Positions 34,338-43,201 of a stretch of 64,000 bases of DNA are shown here, one piece after another. The notes beneath the pieces are model-generated. The model saw nothing but the letters and a program-made list of their open reading frames with translations. It was not told where the DNA came from and made no database searches. A program made the translations under genes and the position numbers. Each line of letters begins with the position of its first letter. The stretch's first letter is position 1. Origin of the DNA: an uncultured Roseobacter sp. (lineage in GTDB: Bacteria > Pseudomonadota > Alphaproteobacteria > Rhodobacterales > Rhodobacteraceae); the NCBI RefSeq assembly GCF_947491795.1, contig NZ_CANLKW010000002.1:732001-796000 (forward strand). The letters are read 5' to 3'.

Positions 34338-34916
34338 CTACGCCGCCAGGTCTGCAATCTTTGCTTCTGCGGCGCTTATGGCGGCAGTTGCATCCGCCAT
34401 CTGGCGATCGGCGGCGATGATCTCGACATCGGTGATGCCGATAAAGCCCATGATGTGGCGCATATAGCCCGAGGCGAAATCGATCTCTGATCCCACTGGC
34501 GTACCGCCGGTGGCCAGCGCGATCACCGCGCGTTTGCCTTCCAGCAGGCCAACAGGCCCGTTTTCTGTGTATTTAAAGGTAACACCGGCCCGGGCGATCT
34601 GGTCAATCCAGGCTTTGAGCGCGGCAGGCACACCAAAGTTGTAAACCGGCGCGCCGATCACCAGGACATCCGCCCTGCGGATCTCTTCGATCAGGCTGTC
34701 CGAAAGGGACAGGGCCTCTTTTTGCGCATCGGTGCGCTGATCTGCGGGTGTGAAGTTGGCGTTGACCCAGGTCTCGGTGATCTGGGGGATTGCCTCGGAC
34801 AGGTCACGTCTGACAATCTCACCGCCCAGACGGTCGGCGATTTTGGCTGTGAGCTGGCGGGTTGTGGACCCGGCAAGGCGGGCGGAGGCATCGATCTGCA
34901 GTATGGTCTGTGTCAT
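34338..34916 (-). CDS. azoR: FMN-dependent NADH-azoreductase
   Basis: 192 residues, flavodoxin-like quinone/azoreductase. ILQIDASARLAGSTTRQLTA binds FMN phosphate, VLVIGAPVYNFGVPAALKAW and FKYTENGPVGLLEGKRAVI, then ATGG, complete the fold. It performs two-electron reduction of quinones and azo compounds. It is divergent from a LysR regulator, the classical arrangement for regulation by that protein. Confidence 0.93.
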   Translation of the reverse strand: MTQTILQIDASARLAGSTTRQLTAKIADRLGGEIVRRDLSEAIPQITETWVNANFTPADQRTDAQKEALSLSDSLIEEIRRADVLVIGAPVYNFGVPAALKAWIDQIARAGVTFKYTENGPVGLLEGKRAVIALATGGTPVGSEIDFASGYMRHIMGFIGITDVEIIAADRQMADATAAISAAEAKIADLAA

Positions 34917-34982
34917 GTGTCATGTCCTTCGTTGCAGGAAAAATGTGTCTGTGCTGGTTATATGGATCAACGCAAAGATGCA

Positions 34983-35023
34983 CACAATTACAACAAATCA
35001 ACATTAATTGTGCAAATTCGCAC
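34983..35023. promoter_or_regulatory. Candidate LysR operators between azoR and lysR
   Basis: Inverted repeats CACAATTA (34983-34990) with TAATTGTG (35005-35012) and GTGC-AAATTC-GCAC (35010-35023) overlap in an AT-rich divergent region of 244 bp. Confidence 0.45.
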
Positions 35024-35160
35024 TTATGCTGTAAACTTCGATCATGGGATCGTTCGAATTCGCGCGTATTCTCCTCTGATTTCAAAAGTTCCTTGAAATT
35101 CCGCACATCTTTCGAAAATCCTTGGCCGCAGGTGAAAAATGCGGTTGCGGGAGTGTGCAG

Positions 35161-36039
35161 GTGGACAACTGGGATGAGATCCGGACAGCGTTCCAGGTGG
35201 CGCGCATGGGCACTGTCAGCGGTGCTGCCGAAGTGCTGGGCGTGCACCATGCGACCGTTATCCGGCATATTGATGCGCTGGAGGGACGGCTCGGCGTCAA
35301 ACTCTTTCAGCGCCATGCGCGCGGCTATACCGCGACGGAGGCAGGTCAGGACCTGCTGCGTGTGGCCCAGGCCACCGATGATCAGTTCAGCCAGCTGGTG
35401 GGCCGGATCAAAGGGCGGGGCAATGACGTCTCGGGCGAGCTGGTTGTCACTTCGCTCATCAGTATTGCGCCGCGCATGGCGCCGCTGCTGACCGAGTTCC
35501 AGCGCGCGCACCCTGAGGTCATCGTGCGCTATCTGACGGGCGCGCGCCTTTTCCGGCTGGAGTATGGCGAGGCGCATGTGGCGATCCGTGCGGGTACGGT
35601 GCCTGATCAGCCCGACAACGTGGTGCAGCCGTTTCACGAGCAGAAAATGGGCCTGTATGCCAGCCGGGGATACATCGAGGCACACGGCATGCCGCAGGGG
35701 ATCGACAGCTTTGCGCGGCACCGCTTTGTGGCCCAGGACGAAGACGACAGCCGCGCGCCTTTTGAACGCTGGCTGCGCCAGATGGCACCGGCCAGCTCCC
35801 TGACATTCCGCAGCACGGACACCCGCGCGATGGAGGCGGCAATCCGCGCCGGAGCGGGCATCGGGTTTATGCCTGTCTTTGACGCCCAGGCGGATGACGA
35901 TCTGGTCGAGGTGCACCCGCGCGATGACAGCTGGGCGGGCCCGCTGTGGCTGGTCACCCATGTGGATCTGCACAGAACGACCAAGGTGCAGGCCTTTCTG
36001 ACCTTTCTCAAAGAGCAGTCGAAAGACTGGAAAGTATGA
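35161..36039 (+). CDS. LysR-family regulator, divergent from azoR
   Basis: 292 residues. DNWDEIRTAFQVARMGTVSG, AAEVLGVHHATVIRHIDALE and GRLGVKLFQRHARGYTATEA form the LysR winged helix; the rest is the two-lobed effector domain (PFHEQKMGLYAS). It probably controls azoR in response to quinones or thiol stress. GTG 35161 with GGGAG eight bases upstream is chosen. It lies 4 bp before an EamA transporter gene, a possible second target. Confidence 0.88.
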   Translation: MDNWDEIRTAFQVARMGTVSGAAEVLGVHHATVIRHIDALEGRLGVKLFQRHARGYTATEAGQDLLRVAQATDDQFSQLVGRIKGRGNDVSGELVVTSLISIAPRMAPLLTEFQRAHPEVIVRYLTGARLFRLEYGEAHVAIRAGTVPDQPDNVVQPFHEQKMGLYASRGYIEAHGMPQGIDSFARHRFVAQDEDDSRAPFERWLRQMAPASSLTFRSTDTRAMEAAIRAGAGIGFMPVFDAQADDDLVEVHPRDDSWAGPLWLVTHVDLHRTTKVQAFLTFLKEQSKDWKV

Positions 36040-36043
36040 CCCG

Positions 36044-36952
36044 TTGACGCCGGCGCTGCAGGGTCACGCGGCCATGCTGGCGTTTTCCGCGCTGGTGGCC
36101 GGGTCCTTTTCGCTGGGCTCGCTGGCAGCAAATGAAATCTCGCCTGCTGCGCTGAACGCCGTGCGGTTCATGATTGCGAGCCTTGTCATCGGGGCGGCAA
36201 TGATGGCGACGACGGACGTGTCGCGCGGCGCGTTTCGGGCCCCCTGGCGCTACCTGGTTCTGGGCGGGCTCTTTGCCGTCTATTTTGTGCTGATGTTTGA
36301 GGGGCTCAAAACGGCGCCACCGGTCAGTGCGGCTGCGGTCTTTACCCTGACCCCGGTGGTTGCGGCGGGTTTTGGCTGGCTTTTGCTGCGCCAGATCACC
36401 ACCACGCGCATGGCGCTTGCGCTTTGCGTTGGGGCGGTCGGAGCGCTCTGGGTTATTTTCCGGGCGGATCTGGCGGCGCTGCGCGCCTTTGAAGTGGGGC
36501 GGGGCGAGATGATCTATTTTGTCGGCTGCGTCAGCCATGCGCTTTACACGCCGATGGTCCGCAAGCTGAACCGGGGCGAACCTGCCGTGGTGTTCACCTT
36601 TGGCATGCTGGTGGCCGGGGCCGTGGTTCTGACGCTCTGGGGCTGGCAGGATCTGCGCGCCACGCCCTGGGCCACGCTGCCGGGTATTGTCTGGGTGACA
36701 CTCATTTATGTGGCGCTCTTTGCCTCGGCGGCGACCTTTGTGCTGTTGCAGTTCGCCACCCTGCGCCTGCCGAGCGCCAAGGTCATGGCCTATACCTATC
36801 TGACACCGTCCTGGGTGATCATCTGGGAAATGGCGCTGGGCAATGGTACGCCGCCCCTGTTGGTGGGGGTCGGTGTTGTGCTGACCATTTCCGCACTTGT
36901 GCTGCTCCTGCGCGACGAGGAAAAACCGGCGATGGAACCGGAAAGCCCCTGA
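36044..36952 (+). CDS. DMT-superfamily exporter (EamA domain)
   Basis: 302 residues with ten hydrophobic segments in two EamA repeats, for example GHAAMLAFSALVAGSFSLGS and AKVMAYTYLTPSWVIIWEMA. These are inner-membrane exporters of amino acids or metabolites. A TTG at 36044 is the chosen start because an ATG at 36035 in another frame stops at once and the N-terminus aligns with relatives; ATG 36074 is the alternative. Likely co-transcribed with the LysR gene. Confidence 0.85.
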   Translation: MTPALQGHAAMLAFSALVAGSFSLGSLAANEISPAALNAVRFMIASLVIGAAMMATTDVSRGAFRAPWRYLVLGGLFAVYFVLMFEGLKTAPPVSAAAVFTLTPVVAAGFGWLLLRQITTTRMALALCVGAVGALWVIFRADLAALRAFEVGRGEMIYFVGCVSHALYTPMVRKLNRGEPAVVFTFGMLVAGAVVLTLWGWQDLRATPWATLPGIVWVTLIYVALFASAATFVLLQFATLRLPSAKVMAYTYLTPSWVIIWEMALGNGTPPLLVGVGVVLTISALVLLLRDEEKPAMEPESP

Positions 36953-36990
36953 ACACGTTAGCCCTCTGAGACGCTGGAAGGAGACTTGAA

Positions 36991-37065
36991 ATGCGCAGTA
37001 TTATTTACCTGATCGGGCTTGTGGTGGTTGTTATGGCTATTCTGCGGTTTGCCGGTATCGCCTAA
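36991..37065 (+). CDS. 24-residue membrane peptide
   Basis: MRSIIYLIGLVVVVMAILRF plus AGIA is essentially a single membrane helix. AAGGAG stands eight bases before the ATG. Its stop overlaps the convergent ArsR gene by 4 bp. Too small for homology, but the ribosome-binding site and hydrophobicity make it credible. Confidence 0.55.
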   Translation: MRSIIYLIGLVVVVMAILRFAGIA

Positions 37066-37412
37066 CCTGCCGCTTCATCGCCGCCGGACGCCACAGGCAG
37101 TTCGGCGGCGAGAAACCGTTCAAAAGCTTCCAGGTTCACTGGCTCAAACTGCCCGAACCCCTGCATCCAGACGGACGCGTCACGCAGTGCGTCCGGCTCC
37201 AGCCTGCACCACTTTACCCGCCCTCTTTTTTCCTGACTGATCAGCCCGGCGGCCGTCAGCACACCGAGATGTTTTGATATCGCGGCAAGCGACATCTCGA
37301 AGGGCTCGGCTACGTCCGTGACGGCCATGTCGTCCTCCAGCAGCATCCTGAGGATTTCCCGGCGTGTCGGGTCGGCCAGCGCTGCAAACACCTGATCAAT
37401 ACTGCCAGTCAT
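37062..37412 (-). CDS. ArsR-family transcriptional regulator
   Basis: 116 residues. LADPTRREILRMLLEDDMAV, then AISKHLGVLTAAGLISQEKR, is the ArsR helix-turn-helix. Metal-binding Cys motifs of ArsR/SmtB are absent, so it belongs with the SdpR/HTH_20-like group. WCRLEPDALRDASVWM resembles regulators paired with SRPBCC proteins, but none is next to it. Confidence 0.86.
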   Translation of the reverse strand: MTGSIDQVFAALADPTRREILRMLLEDDMAVTDVAEPFEMSLAAISKHLGVLTAAGLISQEKRGRVKWCRLEPDALRDASVWMQGFGQFEPVNLEAFERFLAAELPVASGGDEAAG

Positions 37413-37452
37413 GCCCCGTCATACCCCCGCAGAGCAGAACAGAAAAGGGGCG

Positions 37453-37695
37453 TCACCCGCGCGGATGAAAGGTCGTCTGCGACGGGAACCGGTGGCGGGA
37501 CGCTGCCAGATCGGCCGCGTCGAGCCCGATATCACGGGCCAGATGGTCGCTGAGCGGGGGCAGCCTGTCATAGCGTCCGCGCGCCGGAATGCACCGCTTC
37601 ATGGCCGCAGCGATGCGCGAAATCAGTGTGATCCGCCTGGTTTCCGCGTGCAGGGATGGGTCGCGCCGGGGCGCGTTAGTGTGCATTAAAGTCAT
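37453..37695 (-). CDS. DUF1127-like small protein
   Basis: 80 residues from an ATG at 37695. LPPLSDHLARDIGLDAADLA is the DUF1127 core (L..L....L.DIG), and the remainder is Arg-rich. DUF1127 proteins in alphaproteobacteria bind RNA or affect small-RNA and phosphate/nitrogen metabolism. No operon partner; it is divergent from the LysR gene at 37793. Confidence 0.6.
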   Translation of the reverse strand: MTLMHTNAPRRDPSLHAETRRITLISRIAAAMKRCIPARGRYDRLPPLSDHLARDIGLDAADLAASRHRFPSQTTFHPRG

Positions 37696-37792
37696 GATGA
37701 ACCTGTTTTCAGGGGTGTAATGCCTGTCTAATCGACCTGTTGCGCCGCCACAAACGCCAATCCTTGACAAGATATGTGCAGAAAAGTCACGT

Positions 37793-38716
37793 ATGGGCAT
37801 GTCGAGGACACTCCCACCGCTCAATGCGCTGCGCGCTTTTGATGCTGCCGGACGGCACCAGAGCTTCAGCCGGGCCGCTGACGAGATGAACGTCAGCCAC
37901 TCTGCGGTGAGCCGCCATGTGCGCGGGCTGGAGGCGCGTCTGGGTGTGCAGCTTTTCCGCGATCTGCCGCGCGGCGTGGAACTGACAGCGGCTGGGCAGG
38001 ACTATCTGGAACGCATCCTGCCCGCGCTGGATGCGATATCAGAGGCAACAGAGGATCTGTCTGCGGTGCCGCGCGGGCGCGTGACCGTTAACAGCGAACC
38101 GCTCTTTGCCGAACGGTTCATTCTGCCCCGTCTGTCGGGGTTTCAGACCGCTTATCCGGACATCGAGGTGCGGCTGGACTCCTCGCCCATGCTGGCGGAT
38201 GTGGACCGGTACGAGGCTGATCTGGCGATCAGGTTTGCGCATACCGGGCGTCTGGACGTGCCGGCGGACCTGCTGAGCTCTGCGCCCATATATCCGCATG
38301 CCTCGCCCGCGTTTCTGGACCGGCACAGGATCGACCGCCCGGAGGACATGCTGGGCCTGCCGATGTTACGTGACCGGTCCAAAAACATCTGGAACGACTG
38401 GTTTGCGGCCGCCGGGATCAGCGCGACGCGCCTGCCGGAGGGCGGCTGGCGGCTGAAATCACCGCTGGCCTATGAGGCGGGGCTGAACGGTCTGGGGCTT
38501 TACATGGGCTCGACCGAATGCGTGTCGCATGACCAGTCGATGGGCCGGTTCGTGCGCTGTTCTGAGACCGGGATCCGGGACGGTGCGTTCTACCTCGTGT
38601 ACGGCACGCAGGCCCGGCGCCGCGCGGCGGTCAAACGGTTCAGCGCCTGGCTGCTGGACGAGACACAGGCCTATCGCGCCGGCGGGGCGGGCGGCCAAGA
38701 TCAACCGATTGGTTGA
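37793..38716 (+). CDS. LysR-family regulator, GcvA-like
   Basis: 307 residues. LPPLNALRAFDAAGRHQSFS then AADEMNVSHSAVSRHVRGLE and LFRDLPRGVELTAAGQDYLE are the HTH and linker of the GcvA/AmpR group. ATG 37793 or 37799 may be the true start. It is divergent from the DUF1127 gene, and no other target adjoins. Effector unknown. Confidence 0.9.
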   Translation: MGMSRTLPPLNALRAFDAAGRHQSFSRAADEMNVSHSAVSRHVRGLEARLGVQLFRDLPRGVELTAAGQDYLERILPALDAISEATEDLSAVPRGRVTVNSEPLFAERFILPRLSGFQTAYPDIEVRLDSSPMLADVDRYEADLAIRFAHTGRLDVPADLLSSAPIYPHASPAFLDRHRIDRPEDMLGLPMLRDRSKNIWNDWFAAAGISATRLPEGGWRLKSPLAYEAGLNGLGLYMGSTECVSHDQSMGRFVRCSETGIRDGAFYLVYGTQARRRAAVKRFSAWLLDETQAYRAGGAGGQDQPIG

Positions 38717-38841
38717 ATAACGCGATTGGCCCGTAATCCCCGAATACACCCCTGCGACAGGGTGACCCGTCTGTTCTGCTGGGGGTGAAATACACTTAAA
38801 ATCAACAGTTTAAATGCCTGCCGTCACCCATTTGATGCCTG

Positions 38842-38870
38842 TTGACTCATGTGGCGGCGCGCAATAGCTA
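38842..38870 (+). promoter_or_regulatory. Promoter of the F0 ATP synthase operon
   Basis: TTGACT and TAGCTA are separated by 17 bp and lie about 30 bp before atpI, a good sigma-70 match. Confidence 0.5.
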
Positions 38871-38901
38871 AGCGGCAGTTCCATGAAGGGGGCGTTTTCG
38901 C

Positions 38902-39234
38902 GTGTCAGACACCGAGCCGGATCAGCAACTCAAAGCGCTGGAAGCTCGGATCAAGGCTGCGAAGGAGGCGCAGGAGCCGGGCCCCCGGATGGATGAGCAC
39001 TACTCTCAGGCGCAGCTTGCCTGGCGAATGGTGATCGAGCTGGTCGCGGGTCTCGGGATCGGTTTTGGCATGGGATACGGGCTTGATGTTCTGTTCGGAA
39101 CGCTGCCGGTGTTCATGGTGCTGTTTACTATGCTGGGTCTGGCGGCCGGGGTCAAAACGATGCTCCGCTCCGCGCAGGAGATCCAGGAGAAGAAACTGGC
39201 CGAAGAGGCCGAGATGAAAGACGAGGGAGCCTGA
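38902..39234 (+). CDS. atpI: ATP synthase protein I (AtpI)
   Basis: 110 residues from GTG 38902. A charged N-terminal helix is followed by two membrane segments ([20 protein letters not shown] and [15 protein letters not shown]), the small AtpI pattern. AtpI assists c-ring assembly. It is the first gene of the F0 operon and one base before atpB. The preceding AAGGGGG serves as ribosome-binding site. Confidence 0.9.
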   Translation: MSDTEPDQQLKALEARIKAAKEAQEPGPRMDEHYSQAQLAWRMVIELVAGLGIGFGMGYGLDVLFGTLPVFMVLFTMLGLAAGVKTMLRSAQEIQEKKLAEEAEMKDEGA

Positions 39235-39235
39235 A

Positions 39236-39982
39236 ATGGCGGACAAGGCAGAAGGCGGCGGTCTGGTATTCAAGCCAATGGACCAGTTTCTCATCAAGCC
39301 GATCTTTGGCGGTGATGTGACGTGGTACACGCCCACCAATGCGGCGCTCTGGATGGGCCTGTCGATCGTGGCGATCATTCTTCTTCTGGTGGTTGGCAGT
39401 TCGAAGCGTGCGGTTGTGCCGTCGCGCTCGCAGTCGGTCGCCGAGCTGGCTTATGGTTTCGTCTACAAAATGGTCGAGGATATCTGCGGTAAAGAAGGGC
39501 TCAAGTTCTTCCCCTATATCATGACGCTCTTTATGTTCATCGTCTGTGCTAACTTTCTGGGTCTGATCCCGGCGTCCTTCACGCCCACGTCCCATTTTGC
39601 TGTGACGGTTGTGCTGGCCATGGCCGTGTTCATCACCGTGACCGTTGTTGGCTTTGTCAAAAACGGTGCCGGTTTCCTGAGCCTCTTCTGGGTCTCTTCC
39701 GCTCCGCTGGCACTGCGTCCGATCCTCGCAATCATCGAGCTGATCTCGTACTTTGTGCGCCCGGTCAGCCATTCTATTCGTCTTGCGGGCAACGTTATGG
39801 CGGGTCACGCGGTGATCAAGGTTTTCGCAGGATTTGCCGCGCTGACCGTTGTCAGCCCGGTCGCGATCCTGGGCATCACGGCGATGTACGGCCTGGAGGT
39901 CCTTGTGTCCTTTATCCAGGCCTACGTCTTTACCATTCTGACATGCGTGTACCTCAAGGACGCGCTTCACCCGCATCACTGA
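39236..39982 (+). CDS. atpB: F0F1 ATP synthase subunit a
   Basis: 248 residues with five or six membrane helices. The essential Arg is in [12 protein letters not shown]. Subunit a forms the two half-channels that load and unload protons on the c-ring. Length and segments are standard for alphaproteobacteria. It overlaps no gene and is followed 56 bp later by atpE with a strong ribosome-binding site. Confidence 0.97.
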   Translation: MADKAEGGGLVFKPMDQFLIKPIFGGDVTWYTPTNAALWMGLSIVAIILLLVVGSSKRAVVPSRSQSVAELAYGFVYKMVEDICGKEGLKFFPYIMTLFMFIVCANFLGLIPASFTPTSHFAVTVVLAMAVFITVTVVGFVKNGAGFLSLFWVSSAPLALRPILAIIELISYFVRPVSHSIRLAGNVMAGHAVIKVFAGFAALTVVSPVAILGITAMYGLEVLVSFIQAYVFTILTCVYLKDALHPHH

Positions 39983-40038
39983 TTTCGGACGGAAACGCCC
40001 GTTCAAATACTCAACTTCCAATCGTAAGGAGAATTCAC

Positions 40039-40263
40039 ATGGAAGGCGAACTCGCACACATCGGCGCAGGTCTGGCAGCAATCGGTTCTGGTGCCGCCGC
40101 AATCGGGGTTGGCAACGTTGCAGGTAACTACCTGGCGGGCGCCCTGCGCAACCCATCCGCTGCTGCAAGCCAGACAGCAACACTCTTCATCGGCATCGCG
40201 TTCGCCGAGGCTCTGGGCATCTTCGCCTTCCTCGTCGCCCTGCTGCTGATGTTTGCCGTCTGA
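40039..40263 (+). CDS. atpE: F0F1 ATP synthase subunit c
   Basis: 74 residues forming a helical hairpin. [20 protein letters not shown] is helix 1, LRNPSA the polar loop and [14 protein letters not shown] helix 2 with Glu57 as the proton carrier. AAGGAG precedes the ATG by seven bases. The hairpin at 40292-40320 after it may stabilise its mRNA, since c is needed in excess. Confidence 0.97.
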   Translation: MEGELAHIGAGLAAIGSGAAAIGVGNVAGNYLAGALRNPSAAASQTATLFIGIAFAEALGIFAFLVALLLMFAV

Positions 40264-40291
40264 GAACTTAAGAGACGATATTCCTTACGGT

Positions 40292-40320
40292 CGGGCGGCG
40301 TGCTGATGGTGCGCTGCCCG
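40292..40320 (+). other. Intercistronic hairpin between atpE and atpF'
   Basis: CGGGC-GGCG pairs with CGC-T-GCCCG (9 bp including one G-T) around a 10-base loop, without a T-run. Probably an mRNA stability or processing element that helps set high c-subunit yield. Confidence 0.5.
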
Positions 40321-40350
40321 ATGTAACGGCCGTTTCTTCAGGAGACCAAT

Positions 40351-40878
40351 ATGGCAACCGAAACAAAAGGCGCTGAGGCCGCTGCCGGACCCGGCATGCC
40401 GCAACTCGATTTCTCCACCTGGGGGAACCAGATCTTCTGGCTGGTGCTGACCCTTGTGGTGATCTATTTCGTGTTGTCCCGCGTGGCTCTTCCCCGGATC
40501 GCTTCTGTTCTTGCAGAGCGTCAGGGCACGATTACGAACGACATTGCTGCAGCAGAGGACCTGAAGGCGAAAGCCCAGGAGGCCGAGGCTGCATATGACA
40601 AGGCCCTGATCGACGCCCGTGCCGAGGCACAGCGCATCGTTGCAGAAGCCAAAGCAGAAATTCAGTCCGATCTGGACGTCGCCATCGCAAAGGCCGACGC
40701 CGAGATCGCCGCCAAGAGTGCGGAATCCGAAAAGGCAATTGCAGAGATCCGCGCCGGTGCGATGGACGCTGTCAAAGTGGTTGCGTCGGACACCGCCAAA
40801 GAGCTGGTCACAGCGCTGGGTGGTAAAGCGGACGACAAAGCCGTCGATGCTGCCATCGGCGCCCGGCTGAAAGGATAA
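40351..40878 (+). CDS. F0F1 ATP synthase subunit b' (first b-type)
   Basis: 175 residues with one N-terminal membrane helix ([20 protein letters not shown]) and a long charged coiled coil rich in Ala, Glu and Lys, the peripheral-stalk layout. Alphaproteobacteria and photosynthetic organisms use a b/b' heterodimer. The 87-bp gap from atpE holds the hairpin. Gene names atpG or atpX are in use; I leave the symbol empty. Confidence 0.92.
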   Translation: MATETKGAEAAAGPGMPQLDFSTWGNQIFWLVLTLVVIYFVLSRVALPRIASVLAERQGTITNDIAAAEDLKAKAQEAEAAYDKALIDARAEAQRIVAEAKAEIQSDLDVAIAKADAEIAAKSAESEKAIAEIRAGAMDAVKVVASDTAKELVTALGGKADDKAVDAAIGARLKG

Positions 40879-40883
40879 CAGAC

Positions 40884-41450
40884 ATGCGTATTCTCACCAG
40901 CCTGATGACATTTGGTGCAGGACTGGCCGCAGCCAGCCCGGCCCTTGCTGCCGGTGGCGGTATTTCCCTCGCGAACACGGACTTCGTGGTGTTCCTGGGT
41001 CTCGTCGTTTTCATCGGTATTCTGATCTATTTCAAAGTGCCGGGCATGATCGGCAAAATGCTCGACAGCCGTGCCGAGGGCATCCGGTCGGAACTGGACG
41101 AGGCGCGTGCGCTGCGGGACGAGGCACAGAGCCTGCTGGCCAGCTATGAGCGCAAGCAGCGCGAAGTGCAGGAACAGGCGGACCGCATCGTCGAGGCGGC
41201 CAAGGAAGACGCCCGCATCGCTGCTGAAGAAGCCCGTGCCGATCTGGCAACCTCGCTCAAGCGCCGCATGGCCGCTGCAGAAGAGCAGATCGCCACAGCG
41301 CAGTCTGCGGCCATCAAGGACGTGCGGGATCAGTCCATCACCGTGGCTGTTGCTGCTGCGCGTGAAGTGATTGCAAGCCAGATGACAGCGTCGGACGCGA
41401 ACAGCCTGATCGACAGCGCCATCGCCGAGGTGGATGCGCGTCTGCACTGA
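40884..41450 (+). CDS. atpF: F0F1 ATP synthase subunit b
   Basis: 188 residues. An N-terminal stretch MRILTSLMTFGAGLAAASPA, then LAAGGGI, resembles a cleavable signal peptide, and is followed by the membrane anchor VVFLGLVVFIGILIYFKVPG and a long stalk helix. The signal-like leader is unusual for subunit b but occurs in relatives. Last gene of the operon; a terminator follows 29 bp on. Confidence 0.93.
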   Translation: MRILTSLMTFGAGLAAASPALAAGGGISLANTDFVVFLGLVVFIGILIYFKVPGMIGKMLDSRAEGIRSELDEARALRDEAQSLLASYERKQREVQEQADRIVEAAKEDARIAAEEARADLATSLKRRMAAAEEQIATAQSAAIKDVRDQSITVAVAAAREVIASQMTASDANSLIDSAIAEVDARLH

Positions 41451-41478
41451 TACTGCTGACACGCATGATATGATTTGA

Positions 41479-41507
41479 AAGCCCCGGCCATTGTGCCGGG
41501 GTTTTTG
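41479..41507 (+). terminator. Intrinsic terminator of the F0 operon
   Basis: GCCCCGGC and GCCGGGGT form an 8-bp stem around a 6-base loop and are followed by TTTTTG. Confidence 0.9.
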
Positions 41508-41525
41508 TTTGGCCCGGGCCCGCGG

Positions 41526-42314
41526 TCAGCGCCGGGCGGGCGCCGGTTTGTGTTCTGTCTCGTGATCGAGCCGCTGGCGCGCGACCTCTTCAAGCGCGTC
41601 GGCCCGCTGCTGATCACGCAGGGCCTTTTCCACAAAGGACAGGTGGCTTTCGACAGCGGCGCGGGCCCCTTCCGGGTCGCGTGCCTGCAGGGCATCATTA
41701 ATGGCTGCATGCTGTTCGAGCAGTCTGCCCCGCGTGGTTTTCTGGCGGAACATGATCTGGCGGTTGTAAAAGACGCCCTCGCGCAGCAGTTCGTACATGG
41801 AGCGCATCATGTGCAGCATAACCACGTTGTGGCTCGCCTCGATAATCGCCATGTGAAACCGGGCGTCCAGCTGTGCTTCTTCTTCGGGATTGCGGCTGTC
41901 GTGGGCGGCCCGCATGTGGTCGAATACTGTTTGCACAACCCGCAAGTCGGTTTCTGAGCCCACCCTGGCCGCGCGTTCGGCGGCCAGCCCTTCCATATCG
42001 CGGCGAAAGGACAGGTAGTCAAAAACAGCGGCCTCGTGCCGGGCAAAGAGCTGGACCAGCGCAGGTGAAAAAGCCGAGCCCAGGACATCTGCCACATAGA
42101 TCCCGGCACCGGCGCGTGCGCTCAGCAGTCCCTGTTCCTGGAGCACGCCGATGGCATCGCGCAGGCTGGGGCGGGAGACCTTGAGGCGTTCCGCCAGTTC
42201 CCGTTCCGCCGGCAGACGCTCTCCCGGGCGCAGGATGCCGCGCAGGATCAGCAGCTCGATCTGCCGCACCACCGCTGAGGAGAGTTTTTCGGACTGGACG
42301 GGACGAAAGGGCAT
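41526..42314 (-). CDS. GntR-family regulator, FadR/PdhR subfamily
   Basis: 262 residues. LILRGILRPGERLPAERELA then ERLKVSRPSLRDAIGVLQEQ is the GntR winged helix. The all-helical FCD effector domain follows (FHMAIIEASHNVVMLHMM with metal-binding Asp/His positions). These regulators respond to lactate, glycolate, pyruvate or similar acids. No metabolic gene is adjacent; a TTGGT/ACCAA dyad just upstream suggests autoregulation. Confidence 0.9.
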   Translation of the reverse strand: MPFRPVQSEKLSSAVVRQIELLILRGILRPGERLPAERELAERLKVSRPSLRDAIGVLQEQGLLSARAGAGIYVADVLGSAFSPALVQLFARHEAAVFDYLSFRRDMEGLAAERAARVGSETDLRVVQTVFDHMRAAHDSRNPEEEAQLDARFHMAIIEASHNVVMLHMMRSMYELLREGVFYNRQIMFRQKTTRGRLLEQHAAINDALQARDPEGARAAVESHLSFVEKALRDQQRADALEEVARQRLDHETEHKPAPARR

Positions 42315-42326
42315 GGGGCCTCCTGA

Positions 42327-42347
42327 TTGGTCATTTTATATTACCAA
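42327..42347. promoter_or_regulatory. Candidate GntR/FadR-type operator
   Basis: TTGGT (42327-42331) and ACCAA (42343-42347) form an inverted repeat around an AT-rich 11-base centre, 13 bp upstream of the GntR start. Confidence 0.4.
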
Positions 42348-42383
42348 AACAGGCGGGCGGCAATTGGTTTCACGTGCCCTGTA

Positions 42384-42998
42384 TCAGCCGAGCAATGCGG
42401 CTTCTGCCACCTCAAACGCCAGCAGCAGCGCCGAGAGCGCCAGCGCAGCCCCGGCAAGGCGCACAGATACGGGGTGAATGCGCAATGCCAGAAAGGCCGC
42501 AGCTGCGGCAATGAGCGCCTGGGTCGCCCCAAAGCCGATCAGATAGCTGCCAATGGCACCAGGGGAGGCTGCACCGGCACCGGCGACAATGGGCCCATAG
42601 AAAACTGCACCCTGCAACAGGCCGAACCCTGCGAATACAGCCGCCACGGTCGCAAGGGACGGGCGGCGGGCCGAAGCAATAAGGCAGCCTGTGGTCAGCA
42701 CGGAAACCCCGATCAGCACCTGGCGCAGAGGCAGTGTCTCGTCCAGTGCTGCGATGGCCAGACAGGCCAGCAGCATGGACGCGAGCCAGGACAGGGTGCC
42801 GGACACCAGACGACCGGAAAGTGCTGCTGCAGCACCGATGACCAGGACAAAGACAAGGTGCAGTGCATCAGGCACCGGGTGGTTGAAGCCAAGAAGAACA
42901 CTGCGGCTGAATACCTCTGCCGGTGCCATCGCGCTGGCCGGTCCGGCCACTGTTACAGCAGCGGTCAGTGTCACAAGAGAAAAGATCAGGGGGCGCAT
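42384..42998 (-). CDS. HupE/UreJ-family membrane protein
   Basis: 204 residues with a signal peptide (TLTAAVTVAGPASAMAPA) and about six membrane segments. GFNHPVPDALHLVFVLVIGA corresponds to the HupE/UreJ signature H-P...DH motif, with His retained at two positions. Members are nickel or cobalt permeases linked to hydrogenase, urease or cobalamin use. Such enzymes are not adjacent; cobalamin genes lie 5 kb away. Confidence 0.7.
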   Translation of the reverse strand: MRPLIFSLVTLTAAVTVAGPASAMAPAEVFSRSVLLGFNHPVPDALHLVFVLVIGAAAALSGRLVSGTLSWLASMLLACLAIAALDETLPLRQVLIGVSVLTTGCLIASARRPSLATVAAVFAGFGLLQGAVFYGPIVAGAGAASPGAIGSYLIGFGATQALIAAAAAFLALRIHPVSVRLAGAALALSALLLAFEVAEAALLG

Positions 42999-43201
42999 TG
43001 AAAAGTCCGGCAGTCGTCAGTGTCACCATGGGACGCAGGATGCAGCGGATTGTCAATAACGCAGCGGTCTGATCCCGGCATTTCAACAATATCTTGTGGA
43101 TAAGTGCCCGGATGCCGCATCCTGTGGTGTCTTTCGGTTGACAGTTCCCGTGCCTGGACCTCAGGCTTGGGGATTAACAGGAATCACACCGGGGCACTCG
43201 A

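Noticed and set aside
37453..37824. Longer 123-codon version of the DUF1127-like gene
   Set aside because: The upstream part overlaps the divergent LysR start region and has no ribosome-binding site; ATG 37695 gives the family's usual short length.
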